A DNA stretch of 44,875 bases from Treponema sp. (GCA_024402635.1 JAKSTJ010000020.1:1-44875), one strand, 5' to 3'; shown: positions 26,242 to 35,819, counted from the first letter of the stretch. Notes: generated by a model from the sequence alone, not told the origin. A program made the numbers and translations.

Positions 26242-26258
26242 ATATTTTGTTTAGAATA

Positions 26259-26780
26259 TTAGTAATTTGCCAGGAAGTACATACCGAGCATCATAGCAAT
26301 TCGACATTTTGTTTCAGACCATTCAGTTTTTGGAGGAAGATTTGAAACATACCACCAGAAAATACCAAATTCAGGATCGATTCTTAAAGAGTATTCAGCA
26401 AAATCTGTTGAATCTGGTTTTTGACCGAACATAAGATATACAGCCTGATTAATTATCTGAAGGAAAAGAGCATAGTTTTCGTTCCATTCATCATTTCCTA
26501 AGAAAATATCTAACTGATACAAAAGCTGGTCTTTAAGTGCAATATCAGATTTTTCAACCCAAGTTTTTTGAATTAAAAGTGTAAGATTATGTTTAAAGCT
26601 GGCAACTAATTTTGAAGTATCTTCATCTGACATTTGAGATAATTTACTTCCTGAACCAAATGCTGTTGCAATTAAATCAGCGGCATTTTCATAACCGTCT
26701 GTTTTATCAAGAAAATCAGAAAGTGCAGAAATAGTTGTTTCGTCTAAAAATTCTGTAAGTATTTCGGATTGTTTTATCAT
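26259..26780 (-). CDS. Unrecognised cytoplasmic protein
   Basis: I do not recognise this 173-residue protein. It is mostly alpha-helical and acidic, without signal peptide or membrane segment, and is rich in aromatic residues towards the end (FGIFWWYVSNLPPKTEW). It has its own terminator and no close same-strand partner upstream. The ATG has no strong ribosome site. Codon use and composition match its neighbours, so it is very probably a real gene. Confidence 0.65.
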   Translation of the reverse strand: MIKQSEILTEFLDETTISALSDFLDKTDGYENAADLIATAFGSGSKLSQMSDEDTSKLVASFKHNLTLLIQKTWVEKSDIALKDQLLYQLDIFLGNDEWNENYALFLQIINQAVYLMFGQKPDSTDFAEYSLRIDPEFGIFWWYVSNLPPKTEWSETKCRIAMMLGMYFLANY

Positions 26781-26877
26781 ATTTTTAGAATAATAAAGTT
26801 TAATTTATGTTTATTCAAGTGTGTTTTATTTAATAAGTAAATAGTGAAAATTTCTGGTATTTATAAAAAAGGAAATT

Positions 26878-26886
26878 TGCTATACT
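26878..26886 (+). promoter_or_regulatory. Predicted extended -10 promoter of the amidohydrolase gene
   Basis: TGCTATACT is a TGn-extended -10 box 22 bases upstream of the ATG at 26908. The -35 region is weak. Confidence 0.45.
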
Positions 26887-26907
26887 TCAATATATTAGAG
26901 GCAAACA

Positions 26908-27699
26908 ATGATTATTGATTTTCATGCACATATTTATCCTGAAAAAATTGCAGCAAAAGCCAGCAAATCAATTAGTGATTTTTATGAAGGCGCTGCAATG
27001 GCCTGGGAAGGTTCTTCTGCAAAATTAATAGAAAGTGGAAAAAAAATAGGAGTGACTAAATATGTGGTTCATTCTGCAGCAACTTCTGTTAGTCAGGTAG
27101 AAATTGTTAATAATTTTATTTTAAAAGAAACAGAAACTCATAAAGAGTTTGTTGGTTTTGGAACAATTCATCCGGATTATGAAAATTTTGAACAGGAATT
27201 AGAAAGGATAAAGTCAGCCGGATTAAAAGGAATTAAACTTCATCCAGATTTTCAGAAATTTGAAGCAGATACAGAAAAAATGGACAAAATTTACGCAAAA
27301 TTAAGTGAATTAAAAATGCCTGTTTTGTTTCACGCAGGAGACATTAGATATAATTTTTCTAGTCCAAAAAAAATTGCTCATGTTATGGATAAACATCCGG
27401 ATTTAATGGTTATTGCGGCTCATTTTGGCGGTTATACAGAATGGGAAGCTTCTTTGAATTATCTGGTTGGAAGAAACTGTTATTTTGATACTTCAAGTAC
27501 AATCTGGAAACTTCCAGTAGAAACAGCCAATGAAATTCTTAAAAAACACGGATATGAGAAATTTTTCTTTGGTTCAGATTTTCCAATGTGGTCTCACGAA
27601 GTCGAACTTGCCAATTTTAATAAGCTTGAATTATCAGAAACAGAAAGACAGGCAATTCTTTATGGAAATGCGGAAAAGTTTTTGAATTCCTTAAATTAA
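26908..27699 (+). CDS. Amidohydrolase-family TIM-barrel protein
   Basis: This 263-residue protein belongs to the amidohydrolase superfamily (amidohydrolase-2 type). Metal-ligand candidates are visible: the N-terminal IIDFHAHIYP, KLHPDFQKF, VLFHAGD, AAHFGGY and FFGSDFPMW with the late aspartate. Members include metal-dependent hydrolases and decarboxylases, and the substrate cannot be told here. AGAGG precedes the ATG. It is followed after 15 bases by a MATE transporter, so they are probably one operon. Confidence 0.85.
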   Translation: MIIDFHAHIYPEKIAAKASKSISDFYEGAAMAWEGSSAKLIESGKKIGVTKYVVHSAATSVSQVEIVNNFILKETETHKEFVGFGTIHPDYENFEQELERIKSAGLKGIKLHPDFQKFEADTEKMDKIYAKLSELKMPVLFHAGDIRYNFSSPKKIAHVMDKHPDLMVIAAHFGGYTEWEASLNYLVGRNCYFDTSSTIWKLPVETANEILKKHGYEKFFFGSDFPMWSHEVELANFNKLELSETERQAILYGNAEKFLNSLN

Positions 27700-27714
27700 G
27701 GAGCAGGGCGTAAA

Positions 27715-29088
27715 ATGAGTGGAAAAATCGATTCAACTGAAATAAATGCAGATGCTCAGTATAACAAAATGGTTAATACACCTGTATGGAAATTAGTTTC
27801 TACGCTGGCAATTCCAACCATTATCTCTATGCTGGTAACTTCCATTTATAACATGGCAGATACTTTTTTTGTTTCAAAAATCAGTACTCAAGCCAGTGCT
27901 GCAGTTGGAATTGTATTTCCAATTATGTCCATTATTCAGGCCTGTGGTTTTACATTAGGAATGGGTTCTGGAACTTTAGTTTCAATCAAACTGGGACAAA
28001 AGAAAAACAATGAAGCAATTGAAATATCTTCAACAGGATTTTTTACTGCAATTGGAATTGGTATTTTAATTACAATTTTCGGAAACATATTTTCTTCTTA
28101 TTTTTTAAGATTAATTGGTGCTTCAGAATCGGTTCTTCCTTATGCAAAAGATTATGCTAAATATATTTTCTTTGGTGCACCTTTTATGTGTGCTTCATTT
28201 GTATTAAATAATTGTCTGCGTTCGGAAGGAAAAGCCTTTTTTTCAATGATTGCACTTACTTTTGGTGGAATCATTAATATTGCTTTAGATCCATTGTTCA
28301 TTTTTGTTTTTGATTTAGGAATCAGTGGAGCGGCAATTGCAACATTAATCAGTCAGTTCATAAGTTTCTGTATACTTTTAAGTTTCTATTTGCGTAAAAA
28401 ATCTATCTGCAGAATGAATATTAAGTATTATTCAAAAAATCCGGCAGTTTTAGGAAAAATTGTTACAACCGGCGTTCCATCTTTAGCACGTCAGGGATTG
28501 GCCAGTGTTGCAACAATTTTATTAAACAGTCAGGCTGGAGTTTTTGGAGGAGATTCTGCAATTGCGGCAATGTCTATTGTTACAAAAATTGTAATGTTTA
28601 TTGCATCTATAATGATAGGAATTGGTCAGGGATTTAGTCCTGTTAGTGGATATAATTATGGAGCAAAAAGATTTGATCGTGTAAAACAGGCTTACTGGTT
28701 TATGGTTATAAGTGGTTTTGTTTTAATGGCAATTTTTTCTGCCGGCTGTATGATTTTTGCACCACAAATTTTAAAAGCTTTCCGTGATGATGAAATTGTA
28801 ATTTCTGTTGGTACAGTTGCTTTAAGATGGCAAGCTGCATTTGTTCCATTTCATCCATTAATTGTTGGAACTAATATGTTAATGCAATCAACTCATCACA
28901 TAAAATCAGCAACTTATCTTTCAATGAACAGACAGGGAATTTATTTTATTCCTGCAATTTTGATTTTACCTCCAATGTTCGGTTTATTTGGAGTAGAAAT
29001 CTGTCAGTTTGTTGCTGATGTTTTAAGTGCAATAACTGCAGTTCCATTTTTATTTTATTTTTTCAAAAAATATCCATCAAAATCCTGA
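27715..29088 (+). CDS. MATE-family efflux transporter
   Basis: MATE proteins export drugs or metabolites using sodium or protons. The 457-residue protein has about twelve hydrophobic helices, begins its core with TPVWKLVSTLAIPTIISMLV and contains YNMADTFFVSKISTQASAAV, the common helix-2 pattern. Length is usual. AAGGAG lies upstream. Its substrate is unknown; pairing with the amidohydrolase is suggestive only. Confidence 0.92.
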   Translation: MSGKIDSTEINADAQYNKMVNTPVWKLVSTLAIPTIISMLVTSIYNMADTFFVSKISTQASAAVGIVFPIMSIIQACGFTLGMGSGTLVSIKLGQKKNNEAIEISSTGFFTAIGIGILITIFGNIFSSYFLRLIGASESVLPYAKDYAKYIFFGAPFMCASFVLNNCLRSEGKAFFSMIALTFGGIINIALDPLFIFVFDLGISGAAIATLISQFISFCILLSFYLRKKSICRMNIKYYSKNPAVLGKIVTTGVPSLARQGLASVATILLNSQAGVFGGDSAIAAMSIVTKIVMFIASIMIGIGQGFSPVSGYNYGAKRFDRVKQAYWFMVISGFVLMAIFSAGCMIFAPQILKAFRDDEIVISVGTVALRWQAAFVPFHPLIVGTNMLMQSTHHIKSATYLSMNRQGIYFIPAILILPPMFGLFGVEICQFVADVLSAITAVPFLFYFFKKYPSKS

Positions 29089-29143
29089 AAACTACTACAT
29101 AAAACAGATTTTTATATTAAAATAGTACGACATGAGGAAATTT

Positions 29144-32098
29144 ATGAAAAAATCTGTTTTAGGCTTTTTATTACTGAATTTTACGCTTTTTTGTTTTGGT
29201 TTGCCCGTTGATAATTCCAAAGACAATTTTTTTAAAGATTATGTAAGTAGAATCTGGAATTCAGAAGATGGAATTCCTGGTAATTCTATAACCGATGTTT
29301 TGCAGGATAAAAATGGGTACATCCTTTTTGGAACTTATGGCGGTGTAATTCGTTTTGATGGTGTAAAATTTTTAACACTGAATAAAAGTTATAATGAAAA
29401 ATACAATTTCTTCTCTGCCCGTTCAATTATGGAAGATTCAAAAGGAAATCTCTGGGTTGGTTCAAATGATGAGGGTGCTTTTTGTGTAAAAGATGATGGA
29501 GACGTTTTAAGTTTTACATCTGAAAATGGACTTCCTAATAATTCAATTCGTTCTTTCTGTGAAGATAGAGACGGAAACATCTGGATTGGAACAGCATCTG
29601 GAGTTGCATGTGTTTCTCCTGATTATAAAATTGTTCAGTTACCAGGTTTTGAAACAATCCCAAATGAAAATAAATTTATTGTTACTCAAATATATTGTGA
29701 TACAGCTGGTAGAATCTGGATTATTACCAGAGGAGAAAAAGGTTTATATAAGTATGAAGACCGTCGTTTTATGGTTTATGAAGGAATTACTTCTATAGAT
29801 AATCCGATTGTAACAACAATGACCCAGGATTCTAATGATGCATACTGGTTTGGTGTTGCTCCATATTATGCAGTAAGAATTTCTGGAAATGAAGAAAAAC
29901 TTTATAATATCAGTTCTTCTGCTCAGCGTGGTACTGTAGTTAATTGTATTTATCAGGATTCAGCAAAACAAATCTGGTTTGGAATGGACAATGGAATTAC
30001 AATTTTGCATGATGGAGAATTTGAGTATTACACAAAAGAAAAAGGTTTATCAGAAGAAAGTGTTGTAAAAATCATTGAAGATAAAGAAAAAAATATCTGG
30101 ATTGGTACAGACAGAGGTGGTTTACAGAAATTAAGTTATGGAAAATTTCAGACAACTTCAATGCCAACAAGTATTAATGCAATTGCTCAGGATACAAACA
30201 GAAAAGTTATATGGATTGCTGGTGATAACGGTTTATATTGTTATAAAAACAATAAATTTGAAGAAAATGAAATTACTGAATATTGTAAAAATGTAAGAAT
30301 CAGACATCTTTCTATAACAAAAGAAGGTGCTTTATTAATCAGTTGTTATGAAAAATATGGTCAGCTTAAAGTTAATCTTGATGGAACAATTGAAGGCTGG
30401 ACAAAAAATGAAGGTTTAGCTGGAGATAGAGTTAGAGTTGCTGAACAAATTAGTAATGGTGATTTATATATTGGTACAACAACTGGACTTACAATTGTTG
30501 ATGGAAAGACCGGAGAAATCACAAATATTACAAAAGGCGATAATCTTGATAATGATTATATAATGTGTCTTTATGAAGATAAGGATGGAACTGTCTGGTG
30601 TGGTACTGATGGCGGTGGATTATTCATATTAAAAGATAAACAGATTATTAAAACCATTACAAAAGATAATAATTTAGTTGGAAACGTTGTATTTAAAATC
30701 TCCGGTTATGGTGAAGATGAAAAATGGGTTACAACAGGAACAGGAATAAGCCGAATTAAAGATGATAAAATTTTTAATTTTACAGCATCCAATGGTTTTG
30801 GCTCAGACGGTATTTTCCAGGTAATTCCAGATTTTTCCGGAAGATTGTGGGGAACAAGTAATCGTGGAATTTTTTATGTAAAACTGTCTGATATTGAAAA
30901 TGTTATTTCAGGAAGACAAAGCGCAGTTTATCCAAAATATTTTAATAGACTTGATGGTATTACTTCTGGAGGAGTAACTTCCACTTCTCTTTCAATGAAA
31001 GATGATTTAGGTAGAATCTGGTTTACTTTAATTGATGGATTTACAGTTTTTGATCCAGTTAGAAATGCTTCAAAAAGTTTTGCTCCGGAAGTTAAAATTG
31101 AAGATGTTTATGTGGATAATGAGAAAATTGATATTTCCAACGGAATTGTTGAACTGAAACCATCTGTAAAAAGATTAAAAATTGATTTCACAGGAATCAG
31201 TTTTATTTCTTCAGAACAGATTTTATTTAAAACAAAACTGGACGGATTTGAAGAAGATTTTACAGACTGGAACAATGCACGTTCTTGTACTTATACAAAC
31301 TTAAGACCAGGAACATATACTTTCTATGTACGAGCTGAATCTGGAGATGAAGTTTTATGTCAAAAAGATGCAGTGATTACAGTTATTAAAAAACCTTACT
31401 TGTGGGAACGTCCATGGTTTGATGTTCTGGTAATTGTTTTAATTCTTTCAATAATAGCATTACTTATTTTTAGAAAAATCAACAGTCTTAAAAAACAGAA
31501 AGAGTCTACAGAAAATTTACTGGTAGAAGTAATTCAGGCTTTGGTTGAAACAATTGATGCAAAAGATAAATATACAAAAGGTCATTCAAGACGAGTTGCA
31601 AATTATTCTGTAAAACTGGCAAAAGCAATGGGATTTGATGAACAGTTCCGTAAAGAAATTTATTATTCAGGTCTTTTGCATGATATTGGAAAAATTGGTA
31701 TTCCAGATTCTATTATCAATAAAGAAGGAAAACTTACAAAAGAAGAATATGATATTGTAAAAACTCATCCTGAAACTGGAAGTAAGATTTTAAGTTCTAT
31801 TTCAATAATGCCAAATATTACTGTAGGTGCGAGAAGTCATCACGAATGTTATGATGGTAAAGGATATCCTGATGGAATTGCAGGTGAAAATATTCCATTA
31901 CTGGCAAGAATTATTAAAGTTGCAGATGCTTATGATGCAATGACTTCCAATAGAAGTTACCGTTCTATTATGAATCAAAAAGATGTTCGTAATGAAATAG
32001 AAAAAAATCTTGGCACTCAGTTTGATCCGGTTGTTGGTAAAAAAATGCTGGAAATAATTGATGCAGATTATGAATATGATTTAAAAGAAAAGATTTAA
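29144..32098 (+). CDS. Beta-propeller, Y_Y_Y and HD-GYP sensor protein
   Basis: The 984-residue protein has a signal peptide (MKKSVLGFLLLNFTLFCFG), about a dozen Reg_prop propeller repeats (for example NLWVGSNDEGAFC, IWIGTASGVACV, IWIGTDRGGLQKL, VWCGTDGGGLFIL), a Y_Y_Y domain (about 645-750), one membrane helix (about 757-780), a short coil and an HD-GYP domain (about 795-975) with LLHDIGKIGIPD and YDGKGYPDGI. HD-GYP enzymes hydrolyse cyclic di-GMP. The periplasmic part matches Bacteroides hybrid two-component sugar sensors, which have kinases instead. I use the ATG at 29144 because GAGGAAA precedes it; an ATG at 29132 is in frame. Confidence 0.93.
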   Translation: MKKSVLGFLLLNFTLFCFGLPVDNSKDNFFKDYVSRIWNSEDGIPGNSITDVLQDKNGYILFGTYGGVIRFDGVKFLTLNKSYNEKYNFFSARSIMEDSKGNLWVGSNDEGAFCVKDDGDVLSFTSENGLPNNSIRSFCEDRDGNIWIGTASGVACVSPDYKIVQLPGFETIPNENKFIVTQIYCDTAGRIWIITRGEKGLYKYEDRRFMVYEGITSIDNPIVTTMTQDSNDAYWFGVAPYYAVRISGNEEKLYNISSSAQRGTVVNCIYQDSAKQIWFGMDNGITILHDGEFEYYTKEKGLSEESVVKIIEDKEKNIWIGTDRGGLQKLSYGKFQTTSMPTSINAIAQDTNRKVIWIAGDNGLYCYKNNKFEENEITEYCKNVRIRHLSITKEGALLISCYEKYGQLKVNLDGTIEGWTKNEGLAGDRVRVAEQISNGDLYIGTTTGLTIVDGKTGEITNITKGDNLDNDYIMCLYEDKDGTVWCGTDGGGLFILKDKQIIKTITKDNNLVGNVVFKISGYGEDEKWVTTGTGISRIKDDKIFNFTASNGFGSDGIFQVIPDFSGRLWGTSNRGIFYVKLSDIENVISGRQSAVYPKYFNRLDGITSGGVTSTSLSMKDDLGRIWFTLIDGFTVFDPVRNASKSFAPEVKIEDVYVDNEKIDISNGIVELKPSVKRLKIDFTGISFISSEQILFKTKLDGFEEDFTDWNNARSCTYTNLRPGTYTFYVRAESGDEVLCQKDAVITVIKKPYLWERPWFDVLVIVLILSIIALLIFRKINSLKKQKESTENLLVEVIQALVETIDAKDKYTKGHSRRVANYSVKLAKAMGFDEQFRKEIYYSGLLHDIGKIGIPDSIINKEGKLTKEEYDIVKTHPETGSKILSSISIMPNITVGARSHHECYDGKGYPDGIAGENIPLLARIIKVADAYDAMTSNRSYRSIMNQKDVRNEIEKNLGTQFDPVVGKKMLEIIDADYEYDLKEKI

Positions 32099-32110
32099 TT
32101 ATATGGTAGA

Positions 32111-32139
32111 ACATCCTGGGAAACCGGGATGTTTTTTTT
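32111..32139 (+). terminator. Intrinsic terminator after the propeller/HD-GYP gene
   Basis: ACATCCTGG (32111-32119) pairs with CCGGGATGT (32124-32132), allowing one G-U pair, and is followed by T's to 32139. It insulates xylB from the sensor gene. Confidence 0.88.
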
Positions 32140-32147
32140 AATCCAAA

Positions 32148-32193
32148 ATAGGTAAAAACTCTGCTTGTTATTTAAGTCATCAGAGTTTATTAT
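32148..32193 (+). promoter_or_regulatory. xylB promoter with an upstream motif shared with 44374
   Basis: ATAGGTAAAAACTCTGCTTG (32148-32167) runs into the -35 box TTGTTA (32165-32170), with TATTAT (32188-32193) after 17 bases. The upstream 20 bases match 18 of 20 at 44374-44393 before the isomerase-family gene, at the same place relative to the -35. ACTCTG (32158-32163) and CAGAGT (32181-32186) also form a palindrome around the -35 that is not shared with the other site. Confidence 0.65.
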
Positions 32194-32309
32194 TTAAGAT
32201 AAATATAATTTTAATAACATTGGATTACACATACTCTTTGTCAAAGTCAGTTAATTTAAAAGCTTTGGCAAATCTGATTAGTATTGTAATTCAGGAGGAT
32301 AACACTACT

Positions 32310-33794
32310 ATGAAAACTGTTGCTGGTATTGATCTTGGTACACAGAGTATGAAAGTAGTTATTTATGACTACGAAAAAAAAGAAATTATTGAAAAAGCTT
32401 CTTGTCCAATGGACTTAATTTCTGAAGCTGATGGAACTCGTGAACAGAAAACTGAATGGTTCGATAAAGGTCTTGAAGTTTGTTTTGGAAAATTAAGTGC
32501 TGAAAATAAAAAGACTATTGAAGCTATTGGTGTTTCTGGTCAGCAGCATGGTTTTGTTCCTCTTGATAAAGATGGAAAAGCTTTGTACAACATCAAACTT
32601 TGGTGCGATACTTCTACAACTGCAGAATGTGCTGAAATTACAAAAGCTGCCGGTGGTGATGCTGCTGTAGTTGATGCTCTTGGAAACTTGATGCTTACAG
32701 GTTTTACAGCACCAAAAATCCTTTGGCTTAAAAAGAATAAACCTGAAGCTTTTGCAAAATTAACTTACATCATGCTTCCACATGATTATTTAAACTATAA
32801 ATTGACTGGCGAATATGTAATGGAATATGGTGATTCTTCTGGAACTGCTTTATTCGATTCTAAAAACCGCTGCTGGTCAAAGAAAATCTGTGACATTATT
32901 GATGCAGGTTTAATGGCTAAATTGCCAAAATTAATCGAAGCACATGAAGTTGCTGGTAAAGTTAGTGCTGAAGCAGCTAAAGCTTACGGTATTCCAGAAG
33001 GCATCCCAGTTTCTGCTGGTGGTGGAGACAATATGATGGGTGCTGTAGGAACTGGTACTGTTGCAGACGGATTCCTTACAATGTCTATGGGAACTTCTGG
33101 TACACTTTACGGTTATTCAGACAAACCAATTGCTGACCCAGCTAACGGTCTTTCTGGTTTCTGTTCTTCTACAGGCGGATGGTTACCACTTCTTTGTACA
33201 ATGAACTGTACAGTTGCTACAGAATTTGTTCGTGGTCTTTTCCAGTTAGAAGTAAAAGATTTAGACAAAGTTGCTGCAGAAGCTCCATGTGGTTCAGAAG
33301 GTGTTTTAGTAATTCCATTCTTCAATGGGGAGCGAACTCCTAACTTACCAAATGGTCGTGCTTCAATTACAGGTATGACTTCTGCTAATACAAACCGTGC
33401 AAATATCTGCCGTGCTTCTTTGGAATCTGCAGTATTTGCTATGCGTGGTGGTTTGGATGCATTCCGCAAGCTTGGTTTCCAGCCAAAAGAAATCCGTCTG
33501 ATTGGTGGTGGTTCAAAATCTCCACTCTGGCGTCAGATTGCTGCTGATGTTATGAATCTTCCAATCCGTGTTCCAGCTTTGGATGAAGCTGCCGCTCTTG
33601 GTGGTGCAGTTCAGGCATTGTGGTGTTTAAAATCACAGTCTGGAAAATGTGACATTGCTGCTCTTTGTGCAGAACACATTACTTTGGATACATCAAAATC
33701 TGCTGATCCAATTCCAGCTAACGTTGCTGCATACGACAAAGCATACGCTGAATATCAGAAAATGGTAGATACAGTTGCTCCATTGTATAAATAA
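32310..33794 (+). CDS. xylB: Xylulokinase
   Basis: XylB phosphorylates D-xylulose for entry into the pentose phosphate pathway. The 494-residue FGGY-family kinase starts TVAGIDLGTQSMKVVIYDY, has IGVSGQQHGFVPLD (xylulokinase substrate loop), SAGGGDNMMGAVGTG and the C-terminal LIGGGSKSPLWRQIAADVM. AGGAGG lies upstream of the ATG at 32310; an in-frame TTG at 32220 is rejected. Codons such as CTT, GCT and TGC are used more than in neighbours, suggesting high expression. No xylose isomerase gene is adjacent. Confidence 0.94.
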   Translation: MKTVAGIDLGTQSMKVVIYDYEKKEIIEKASCPMDLISEADGTREQKTEWFDKGLEVCFGKLSAENKKTIEAIGVSGQQHGFVPLDKDGKALYNIKLWCDTSTTAECAEITKAAGGDAAVVDALGNLMLTGFTAPKILWLKKNKPEAFAKLTYIMLPHDYLNYKLTGEYVMEYGDSSGTALFDSKNRCWSKKICDIIDAGLMAKLPKLIEAHEVAGKVSAEAAKAYGIPEGIPVSAGGGDNMMGAVGTGTVADGFLTMSMGTSGTLYGYSDKPIADPANGLSGFCSSTGGWLPLLCTMNCTVATEFVRGLFQLEVKDLDKVAAEAPCGSEGVLVIPFFNGERTPNLPNGRASITGMTSANTNRANICRASLESAVFAMRGGLDAFRKLGFQPKEIRLIGGGSKSPLWRQIAADVMNLPIRVPALDEAAALGGAVQALWCLKSQSGKCDIAALCAEHITLDTSKSADPIPANVAAYDKAYAEYQKMVDTVAPLYK

Positions 33795-33839
33795 TTTTTG
33801 ATAATCTGAAATTTACTTACAAGGACTAAAAAAGTTACT

Positions 33840-34148
33840 ATGAGTTATTCCGGATTTATTGGAGCATATGTTGCTATTTTTCTGGTACTGTTTTTATCTG
33901 CAGCCCAAAGAAGGCGTATTTTCAGAAAAAACAGAAGACAGGCAAAAAAGGGAGTTAAAAAAACTATGCCAGTAGAAATGATAAAAGAATTTATTGGAAA
34001 GACAGTTAGTATTTATGTTGAAGGAGAACTTGGAGGTTTTCAGGGAAAAATTCTCAGCATGGAAGGAAACTGGCTTAAAGTTGAAGAAAAAAAACATATT
34101 CGTTTAGTAAATGGAGATATGATTACTCAGATTCGAGCAATAAAATAA
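33840..34148 (+). CDS. Small membrane-anchored protein with a C-terminal beta-rich domain
   Basis: The 102-residue protein has one N-terminal membrane helix (FIGAYVAIFLVLFLSAAQ), a very basic stretch (RRRIFRKNRRQAKKGVKK) and a beta-rich C-terminal part (about 45-102) with KTVSIYVEGELGGFQGKIL and WLKVEEKKHIRLVNGDMI, which looks like a small barrel of the LSm or SH3 type. I do not recognise the family with certainty. The basic patch suggests the domain is cytoplasmic and could bind nucleic acid or lipid. It follows xylB by 45 bases and precedes a long structured terminator. Confidence 0.65.
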   Translation: MSYSGFIGAYVAIFLVLFLSAAQRRRIFRKNRRQAKKGVKKTMPVEMIKEFIGKTVSIYVEGELGGFQGKILSMEGNWLKVEEKKHIRLVNGDMITQIRAIK

Positions 34149-34171
34149 TTTATTAAACTGCTGGAAAACAT

Positions 34172-34267
34172 AAAAGAGCTGTCGAAAAAAGAATACAAAT
34201 GCTGAATGTTTGTTAATCACAAATTATTTTTGCATAAAATGTTCTGAATTAAGACAGCTCTTTTTTT
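34172..34267 (+). terminator. Terminator-like element with a 69-nt structured loop
   Basis: AAAAGAGCTGTC (34172-34183) pairs perfectly with GACAGCTCTTTT (34253-34264), followed by T's to 34267. The loop of 69 bases contains nested stems ATGC (34199-34202)/GCAT (34232-34235) and TTTGT (34209-34213)/ACAAA (34219-34223). It should end transcription of the small membrane protein. The closed, structured and U-tailed form also fits a small RNA. Confidence 0.6.
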
Positions 34268-34319
34268 ATTTCATAAAAAATGTAACTAATATATAATCAA
34301 TTTTATATAGGAAAATTTT

Positions 34320-35819
34320 ATGGACAAAAAAGGTAAGATTATAAGAAGAATTACTTTAAGTTACGGATTAATTGTAATTCTTGCTAATTTTTGTGGCGTT
34401 TTATTACCAAATGTTTTTAAAAAGAATGAAATGGTAATGGGGAATATAGATGAATGGCTTAGATTTTTAAGTGATTATAGATTACAGACAGAAATTCCAC
34501 AGTATCTTGTTTTTGCTGTACCAACAATTTTGTGTATTATTTATATATATTCAAAAAAATCCTTAGAAAGCAAAATCATTAATTGTCCAATTATGTATTC
34601 TGCCCTTGGTACTTCAGGCTGGATTGTTTACGGAATCGAAGAAATCATTTTTATAACAATTGCATTAAATTTAGGATACGATTTAAATGTAAAAGCAATT
34701 TTATATTCTTCTTTTGTGAACATTGCTATGGAATTAATTGTTACATTTACCCTTTCTTATTTTATAACTGAAACAATTAACAACAAATTTGTACTTCCAG
34801 TATTTTTCCCAGAAGGTCATTTATATAAAATTAAAGGTGTAATTCATCCATCCTTTTTATTTTTGTTTATAGTAAATTATTTTTCTGTAACATTGTTTCC
34901 TTTGATTTTCCTTTTTGTTGCTTATTTTACAACAATTGTAGCTGTTGGCCAGACAATGGAAACTGGTGTTCTTATAATGCTTCTGGTAATTATAATTATT
35001 GGTTTAATCATTACATTTACCTTTATTAATTATTTTGATCGTCCAATTAAAAAACTTACAGAACGAATTAATATGATTAAAAACGGGGATTATAAAACAA
35101 AAGTAAGCATTGTAGTTAATAATTCTCTTGGAGAACTGTCAGATACAATTAATGATATGGCAGAATCAATTGAAGAAAAAACTCAGAAAATTATAGATAA
35201 TCAGTATTCAACTATCAGAAATATGGCAGTAATGCTGGCAAGTCGTGATAATACTACAGGAAGCCACGTTATTAATTCCTCAAATTGTGTTGCTGTGTTT
35301 ATAGAAGAATTGAAGAAATATCCTGAATATTCAAATTATTCTGATGATTATTGGAATAAACTGATTTATGCTGCATACCTTCATGATATTGGAAAAAATG
35401 CGGTTTCAGATGCAGTTCTAAAAAAAGAAGGAAAGTTTACAGACGAAGAATATGAAGAAATGAAAAAACATTCTGCTGAAGGTGCCCGTCTTGTTCTGGA
35501 AATTTTTAAAGATATTGATGATGAAGAACTTAAAACTCTTTGCGTAAATGTAGCTCATTATCATCATGAAAAATGGAATGGACAGGGTTATCCAGAAAAA
35601 ATTTCTGGAGAAAAAATTCCTTTTGAAGCCAGAATTATGGCATTAGCAGATGTTCTTGATGCTTTAGTAAGTAAAAGACAATATAAAGAAGGTTTTGGTT
35701 TTGATAAATCGTTTGGAATAATTGAAGAATCGTTGGGAAGTCATTTTGATCCAAAACTGGGATCTATTTTTATAAAATGCAGACCCCAGCTTGAATCTTT
35801 ATACAAAAATAATAATTAA
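34320..35819 (+). CDS. Membrane HAMP and HD-GYP cyclic-di-GMP phosphodiesterase
   Basis: HD-GYP domains hydrolyse cyclic di-GMP. The 499-residue protein has about six to eight N-terminal membrane helices (1-240), a HAMP linker (FDRPIKKLTERINMIKNGDY, about 240-290) and an HD-GYP domain (about 300-490) with YLHDIGKNAV, HYHHEKWNGQGYPEKISGE and ALADVLDAL, keeping the metal-binding histidines and aspartates. AGGAAA precedes the ATG and a -10 TATAAT lies at 34292-34297. Its 3' end is only two bases from the convergent GH10 gene. Confidence 0.92.
   Translation: MDKKGKIIRRITLSYGLIVILANFCGVLLPNVFKKNEMVMGNIDEWLRFLSDYRLQTEIPQYLVFAVPTILCIIYIYSKKSLESKIINCPIMYSALGTSGWIVYGIEEIIFITIALNLGYDLNVKAILYSSFVNIAMELIVTFTLSYFITETINNKFVLPVFFPEGHLYKIKGVIHPSFLFLFIVNYFSVTLFPLIFLFVAYFTTIVAVGQTMETGVLIMLLVIIIIGLIITFTFINYFDRPIKKLTERINMIKNGDYKTKVSIVVNNSLGELSDTINDMAESIEEKTQKIIDNQYSTIRNMAVMLASRDNTTGSHVINSSNCVAVFIEELKKYPEYSNYSDDYWNKLIYAAYLHDIGKNAVSDAVLKKEGKFTDEEYEEMKKHSAEGARLVLEIFKDIDDEELKTLCVNVAHYHHEKWNGQGYPEKISGEKIPFEARIMALADVLDALVSKRQYKEGFGFDKSFGIIEESLGSHFDPKLGSIFIKCRPQLESLYKNNN

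Noticed and set aside
32220..32309. Upstream TTG start extending xylB by 30 residues
   Set aside because: The extension lacks family similarity and has no ribosome site, while AGGAGG lies before the ATG at 32310.
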